Virus record (IMG/VR): IMGVR_UViG_3300030419_002173 | Coordinates: 3,042 to 27,240 of that record | DNA from: a virus | Strand: one strand, 5' to 3' | DNA length: 24,199 nucleotides | Shown: one piece after another, positions 21,790 through 24,199 of the stretch | Layout of the letters: every line of letters starts with the position of its first letter | Numbering within the stretch: the first letter of the stretch is position 1 | The notes under the pieces: model-generated | Database searches by the model: none | What the model was told of the DNA's origin: nothing | The model's input: only the letters and a program-made list of their open reading frames with translations | Program-made: the position numbers and the translations under genes

Positions 21790-22169
21790 TGTGTCCTTTC
21801 GTTTAAAGTATAATTTGTATCATTATATTGTTCCTCGGTCAATGGTCTTATTTCTTTTGTTACTTGATTAACAAATCTATAATTAGACTTTACATCATCG
21901 CGCCAATTATAATCATAGTCTTTATACCACGCATTCTCCGGTCCTAAAATAATAGGCTGAGTTATTCTTCCAAAATGGTCCAAAGCCATTTCGCCAAACT
22001 TATTAAACCAATCTTGTTCACATCTAGTCGAACATGCATTTCCACCTAAATAATAAAAATGACTTCTTCTTCTAGTTTGGTTTGTTTTATTTCCTTTAGG
22101 TCCTCTTATTCTATCTTGCGTATAATAAGTATGACACTTTGGTCCTTGGCAATATTTTAATGTGCTCAT
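21786..22169 (-). CDS. Small putative zinc-binding protein, 127 aa
   Basis: Four Cys in two pairs (C7-x4-C12 and C46-x3-C50) lie in a basic, aromatic-rich domain: KYCQGPKCHTYYTQDRIRG, then GNACSTRCEQDWFNKFGE. The spacing suggests one tetrahedral zinc site, as in small treble-clef or zinc-ribbon folds. The second half is polar and acidic (ENAWYKDYDYNWRDDVK). I recognise a family of such proteins in marine phages, with a conserved 'HFGR.TQPI' (here HFGRITQPI). Its function is unknown; RNA or DNA binding is possible. It overlaps both neighbours by ATGA, so it is in a coupled operon of small genes. Confidence 0.8.
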   Translation of the reverse strand: MSTLKYCQGPKCHTYYTQDRIRGPKGNKTNQTRRRSHFYYLGGNACSTRCEQDWFNKFGEMALDHFGRITQPIILGPENAWYKDYDYNWRDDVKSNYRFVNQVTKEIRPLTEEQYNDTNYTLNERTQ

Positions 22170-22366
22170 TTAATCCACCACATTTCTGTTGCTTGTCGCC
22201 AACCATTTGCGTCTAAGTCCCAATAAGTAAAACATTTAATTCCATTTTTATCTGTTCTAGTTTTTGAGCCCTCTCTATTGTCGCCATTTCTAGTAATCAT
22301 CTTACCATATTTTTTTGCATAGTAAGTAATCTTAAAAGTTATTGTGTTTTTGTTTTCTTCTGTCAT
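22166..22366 (-). CDS. Small protein, 66 aa, function unknown
   Basis: Starts MTEENKNTITFKITYYAKKY. An N-terminal beta strand, a basic loop (RNGDNREGSKTRTDKNGIKC) and an aromatic end (YWDLDANGWRQATEMWWIK) can be seen. The end WDLDA..WRQAT resembles small SH3-like beta proteins, but I would not name a fold. The ribosome site AGAAAGGACACA is placed immediately before the ATG. The stop overlaps the next start (ATGA). Confidence 0.75.
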   Translation of the reverse strand: MTEENKNTITFKITYYAKKYGKMITRNGDNREGSKTRTDKNGIKCFTYWDLDANGWRQATEMWWIK

Positions 22367-22384
22367 TGTGTCCTTTCTAAATTA

Positions 22385-22413
22385 TGGCTATCCTATCATT
22401 AATAGGATAGCCA
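22385..22413 (-). terminator. 12-bp hairpin between two early genes
   Basis: A perfect 12-bp stem (22385-22396 with 22402-22413) with a 5-nt loop lies 19 nt after the stop of the 344-aa gene and 19 nt before the start of the 66-aa gene. There is no U-run on the minus strand, so it may be a weak terminator, an mRNA-stability hairpin or a processing site. Confidence 0.55.
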
Positions 22414-22432
22414 CGTCAAGTTAATTATTAAC

Positions 22433-23467
22433 TTATTTTTGCATTTGTTTGGCTAGATTTTGCTCGTATAAAATCCTCGCCTTTATCTTATCCTCTCTAC
22501 TGATATCTTTATTTTTCATGCCCTTAATCCTATCAGCAAGATTTTTGGGATTATAAATAGTTAATCCTGTTGAATTAACTCTTATAATTTCTGCGTCATT
22601 GACCGACAATCCAAGTTCGGTGCAAAGTTCAATAGCTTCATCTAAATAACGATAACCTTTTAAACCGATTTTAATTTCTTTCATCTGATTTAAAATGCTC
22701 TCAATCCATTTTTGGTGTGCCATTATTAATTGACCTTTTGCTTGTTGCCATTGAATAAAAGTTTCAAAATTCTCTCTTGAAACTTTTATTTGTCTATCTC
22801 TACAATACTCACGACCAATTAAATCTAGTTCATAATCCTTATCCCACTCGGCAGAATAACTTGTAAGATTACTATTATAACTATCATTCATACCAAGATA
22901 CTTGTCATTTGCGTCTTGATATTTTTGTTCGTGAGGATTTCTGTCTTTGCCTAACATTTCAATATTGATATCGGGATTGCAATTTTCTTGTGCTTTAAGT
23001 TCATCACGAAAATAAGCATAAGCAAAATTTCTTCCACTATCATCAAGATTAGGTTTGTGTCCCTCTCTTTCTTGTCTATCAATACCATTTATATCGCCAC
23101 CGATTTTAAAGTCAAAGTGTTTAGTTTCATACTTATCATCTTCTTCAATAACCTCGCCATTTTCGTCAATGGTTTCTTTTGTTTTCATATAACCAAAATG
23201 AAAACAACTATCTTTGGCAATAGTATTAACGTTAGGATATTTGTCTTGCAAATATTGTGCCATTTCAACATCTTCTTTTGGATATTGTTTTTCAACACAT
23301 TGTTTTGCAAGTTCCCAAGTCTTATCTTGTATGTTTTTAAAATTAGCTTTTAAATTGTCATACTTTCTTTTTTCTTGGGTGTCCTCTTGTTCAAGATGAA
23401 TACGCATACGATTTGCAATTTTATTTCTGTATTCTGTATTCAATCTTATTCTATGTTGTTTTTGCAT
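22433..23467 (-). CDS. Early-region protein of unknown function, 344 aa
   Basis: I chose the start at 23467 because GAAAGGACAAT lies just before it; an in-frame ATG at 23491 has no such site. The protein is highly charged and mostly helical (MQKQHRIRLNTEYRNKIANR, RIHLEQEDTQEKRKYDNLKA, then ENFETFIQWQQAKGQLIMAH). A short C-terminal domain (IGLKGYRYLDEAIELCTELG, then NDAEIIRVNSTGLTIYNPKN) has a different, alpha/beta composition. No catalytic motif is visible. It is the first gene of the minus-strand early cluster and follows the divergent region with the palindrome. Regulation by that palindrome is likely by position. Confidence 0.8.
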   Translation of the reverse strand: MQKQHRIRLNTEYRNKIANRMRIHLEQEDTQEKRKYDNLKANFKNIQDKTWELAKQCVEKQYPKEDVEMAQYLQDKYPNVNTIAKDSCFHFGYMKTKETIDENGEVIEEDDKYETKHFDFKIGGDINGIDRQEREGHKPNLDDSGRNFAYAYFRDELKAQENCNPDINIEMLGKDRNPHEQKYQDANDKYLGMNDSYNSNLTSYSAEWDKDYELDLIGREYCRDRQIKVSRENFETFIQWQQAKGQLIMAHQKWIESILNQMKEIKIGLKGYRYLDEAIELCTELGLSVNDAEIIRVNSTGLTIYNPKNLADRIKGMKNKDISREDKIKARILYEQNLAKQMQK

Positions 23468-23502
23468 ATTGTCCTTTCTATTATTTAACATAATTATTTT
23501 CT

Positions 23503-23529
23503 TTTATATCTTGACAATAGGATTGTCAA
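23503..23529 (-). promoter_or_regulatory. Candidate promoter for the 344-aa gene
   Basis: On the minus strand a perfect TTGACA (23529-23524) is followed 15 nt later by TATAAA (23508-23503). The boxes are good but the spacer is 2 nt short. The -35 box is within the palindrome at 23511-23529, so a protein bound there would block this promoter. Confidence 0.4.
23511..23529. promoter_or_regulatory. Palindromic candidate operator in the divergent region
   Basis: TTGACAAT-AGG-ATTGTCAA is a perfect 8-bp inverted repeat around three bases (23511-23518 and 23522-23529). It lies in the 71-nt gap between divergent starts (23467 on minus, 23539 on plus). Its size and symmetry suit a dimeric helix-turn-helix repressor. 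No repressor gene is recognised in the window. Confidence 0.55.
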
Positions 23530-23538
23530 TGATTAAGT

Positions 23539-23838
23539 ATGATTAATCGAAATAAAAAAACAATAGTTTATTTTATTAGATTGAGCAGGTTTCTGGTAGC
23601 TGATAGAAGTAGCGAAAGCCAAAATATTGAGTTATACCAGAACCAGAGCTCTTGGGCTCTATTACTGTCTTAAGGCACATGCAACCGAGATGGGAAGAGA
23701 GCTCTTAGGACTTTTTGGCGCCTGGAAATTTCTGGGCTATATTATAGGTCGCGAGCATCGGGCGGTGCTGGGCCAGTAGGGATGCATACCGGAAACCCCG
23801 CCTATGAGCCAGGTCCTAAAGAATTAAATGGACAATGA
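23539..23838 (+). pseudogene. Small plus-strand gene split over three frame segments (about 99 aa if joined)
   Basis: Three consecutive plus-strand segments look protein-like. The first frame starts ATG at 23539 (MINRNKKTIVYFIRLSRFLV) and would stop at 23671. The second frame, shifted by +1, is open from 23600 to 23779 (LIEVAKAKILSYTRTRALGL, then MGRELLGLFGAWKFLG). The third, back in the first frame, is open to the stop at 23836-23838 (MHTGNPAYEPGPKELNG). A one-base extra near 23599 and a one-base lack near 23773 would join them into one protein of about 99 aa with an aromatic/hydrophobic middle. Either this is a damaged gene, or the sequence has two indels, or two overlapping small genes exist. 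A TTG at 23627 could start the second frame alone. GC content is higher than in the flanks. I do not know the family. Confidence 0.5.
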
Positions 23839-23862
23839 AAGAAAAAGGAATAAAGTATTAAA

Positions 23863-24012
23863 ATGACAAAAAAGAAAATATTAGATGGATATTATATAGA
23901 TGGTAAAGGAAACATCTTTGAATTGTATAAAGATGAACACGGTAAAGTTTCACAAAAGAAAATGAAAAATACAACTTTTGTAATTACTGAAAAAAAGAAA
24001 TATAAAAAATGA
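23863..24012 (+). CDS. Small basic plus-strand protein, 49 aa
   Basis: An ATG at 23863 opens 49 codons ending TGA at 24010-24012. The product starts MTKKKILDGYYIDGKGNIFE and ends with a lysine-rich tail (ITEKKKYKK). A run of DGYYIDGKGNIFELYKDEHG suggests a small beta domain. AAGGA lies 13 nt before the ATG, a rather long spacing. No family is recognised. It is downstream of the frame-split gene in the same direction, and the stop overlaps the next start by 4 nt. Confidence 0.6.
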   Translation: MTKKKILDGYYIDGKGNIFELYKDEHGKVSQKKMKNTTFVITEKKKYKK

Positions 24013-24119
24013 TAAGTGCTGTAGCCCCTCCAGGCATGCCTATAGAGCGTGGTATGACAGCCTCCTGGATCCAGAGACTAGTCAACCTGGGTTCAGGAAA
24101 TATGGATCAAACAGTTTAG
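24009..24119 (+). CDS. Very small plus-strand ORF, 36 aa
   Basis: The ATG at 24009 overlaps the previous stop (ATGA), which is the usual sign of translational coupling in this genome. The product (MISAVAPPGMPIERGMTASW, then IQRLVNLGSGNMDQTV) has a Pro/Gly start and a possible amphipathic helix. It is too short to be certain; there is no separate ribosome site. Its GC content is higher than the neighbouring 49-aa gene. I include it because of the ATGA overlap and the plausible composition. Confidence 0.4.
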   Translation: MISAVAPPGMPIERGMTASWIQRLVNLGSGNMDQTV

Positions 24120-24130
24120 AATGATTCTAA
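24116..24130. other. 15-nt palindrome at the end of the 36-aa ORF
   Basis: TTAGAAT-G-ATTCTAA is a perfect 7-bp inverted repeat around one base, overlapping the TAG stop of the 36-aa ORF. An A-rich stretch follows (24135-24150). It could be a protein-binding site; a one-base loop rules out a normal RNA hairpin. Confidence 0.45.
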
Positions 24131-24152
24131 TTAACAAAAAAAATAAAAAACT

Positions 24153-24199
24153 GAGCTTCAAGCAACAGGCGGCGGGCCGGGCTCGAGCTACAAGCAACA
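24153..24199 (+). repeat. Start of a period-7 (heptanucleotide) repeat array
   Basis: From 24153 to the window end the sequence runs as 7-nt units of type RAGCNNC: GAGCTTC, AAGCAAC, AGGCGGC, GGGCCGG, then a 4-nt phase change, GAGCTAC, AAGCAAC. GAGCTTCAAGCAACA (24153-24167) recurs as GAGCTACAAGCAACA (24185-24199) with one mismatch. The array continues beyond the edge, so its length is unknown. Confidence 0.7.

Noticed and set aside
23580-23830. A GC-rich region with several short stems, for example TCTGGTA/TACCAGA (23592-23641) and TTAGGAC/GTCCTAA (23705-23819), first read as a structured non-coding RNA or an intron core.
   Set aside because: The same stretch is open in protein-like plus-strand frames, and the stems are short with loops of up to 100 nt. 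No match to known RNA cores (tmRNA, RNase P, group I intron) could be made. A covariance search in relatives would be needed to revive it.
23828-23866. A 12-aa plus-strand ORF (MDNERKRNKVLK) overlapping the start of the 49-aa gene.
   Set aside because: It is too short to support and may arise by chance in an A-rich stretch, although it would be coupled to the next gene.
24070-24105. CAGAGACTAGTC, similar to the R element of group I introns.
   Set aside because: No partner S element or P1/P3 helices were found, and the octamer GACTAGTC is itself a palindrome. The stretch lies inside the 36-aa ORF.
1-24199. Search by eye for tRNA genes, CRISPR arrays, insertion sequences and an integrase or attachment site.
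   Set aside because: No cloverleaf with a GGTTCRAATCC-type T-arm, no spaced direct repeats, no transposase or recombinase motif was seen.

Overview
The window is about 24 kb of an AT-rich tailed bacteriophage genome. Its gene content matches uncultured marine phages and pelagiphage-like podoviruses: a P22-type portal, a P22 gp4-like neck protein, many small beta-rich structural proteins, a phage GroES and very large proteins of unknown function. The host is therefore probably a low-GC marine bacterium. That is inferred from protein style and base composition; no host gene, integrase or tRNA was seen.

Almost everything is on the minus strand and reads from right to left. An early-type cluster (23467 down to 21282) encodes a 344-aa protein of unknown function and four small proteins, one a likely zinc-binding protein. 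A 182-nt intergenic region (21100-21281) follows, with a strong hairpin and a candidate promoter. The late cluster then begins with the large terminase. Next come two giant proteins (897 and 1164 aa), a 48-aa peptide, the portal, a run of small basic proteins with a holin-like membrane protein, a GroES co-chaperonin, a scaffold-like protein, two small virion-type proteins and the major capsid protein. A strong intrinsic terminator follows the capsid gene. Two small overlapping genes come next, then a 158-aa structural gene bracketed by a candidate promoter and a UUCG-loop terminator. The neck, tail and fibre genes follow, and the last one runs off the left edge.

The right edge (23539-24199) is transcribed the other way. 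It holds a small gene that seems to be split over three frame segments by two compensating frame changes, a 49-aa and a 36-aa ORF coupled by an ATGA overlap, and the start of a period-7 repeat. A perfect palindrome (23511-23529) sits between the divergent starts and overlaps promoter-like sequence, so it is a candidate operator.

The late genes form a coherent assembly line: TerL packages DNA through the portal, the scaffold and GroES help build the capsid, and the neck, tail and fibre proteins finish the particle. The least explained parts are the two giant proteins between terminase and portal, and the divergent small-gene block with its repeat.
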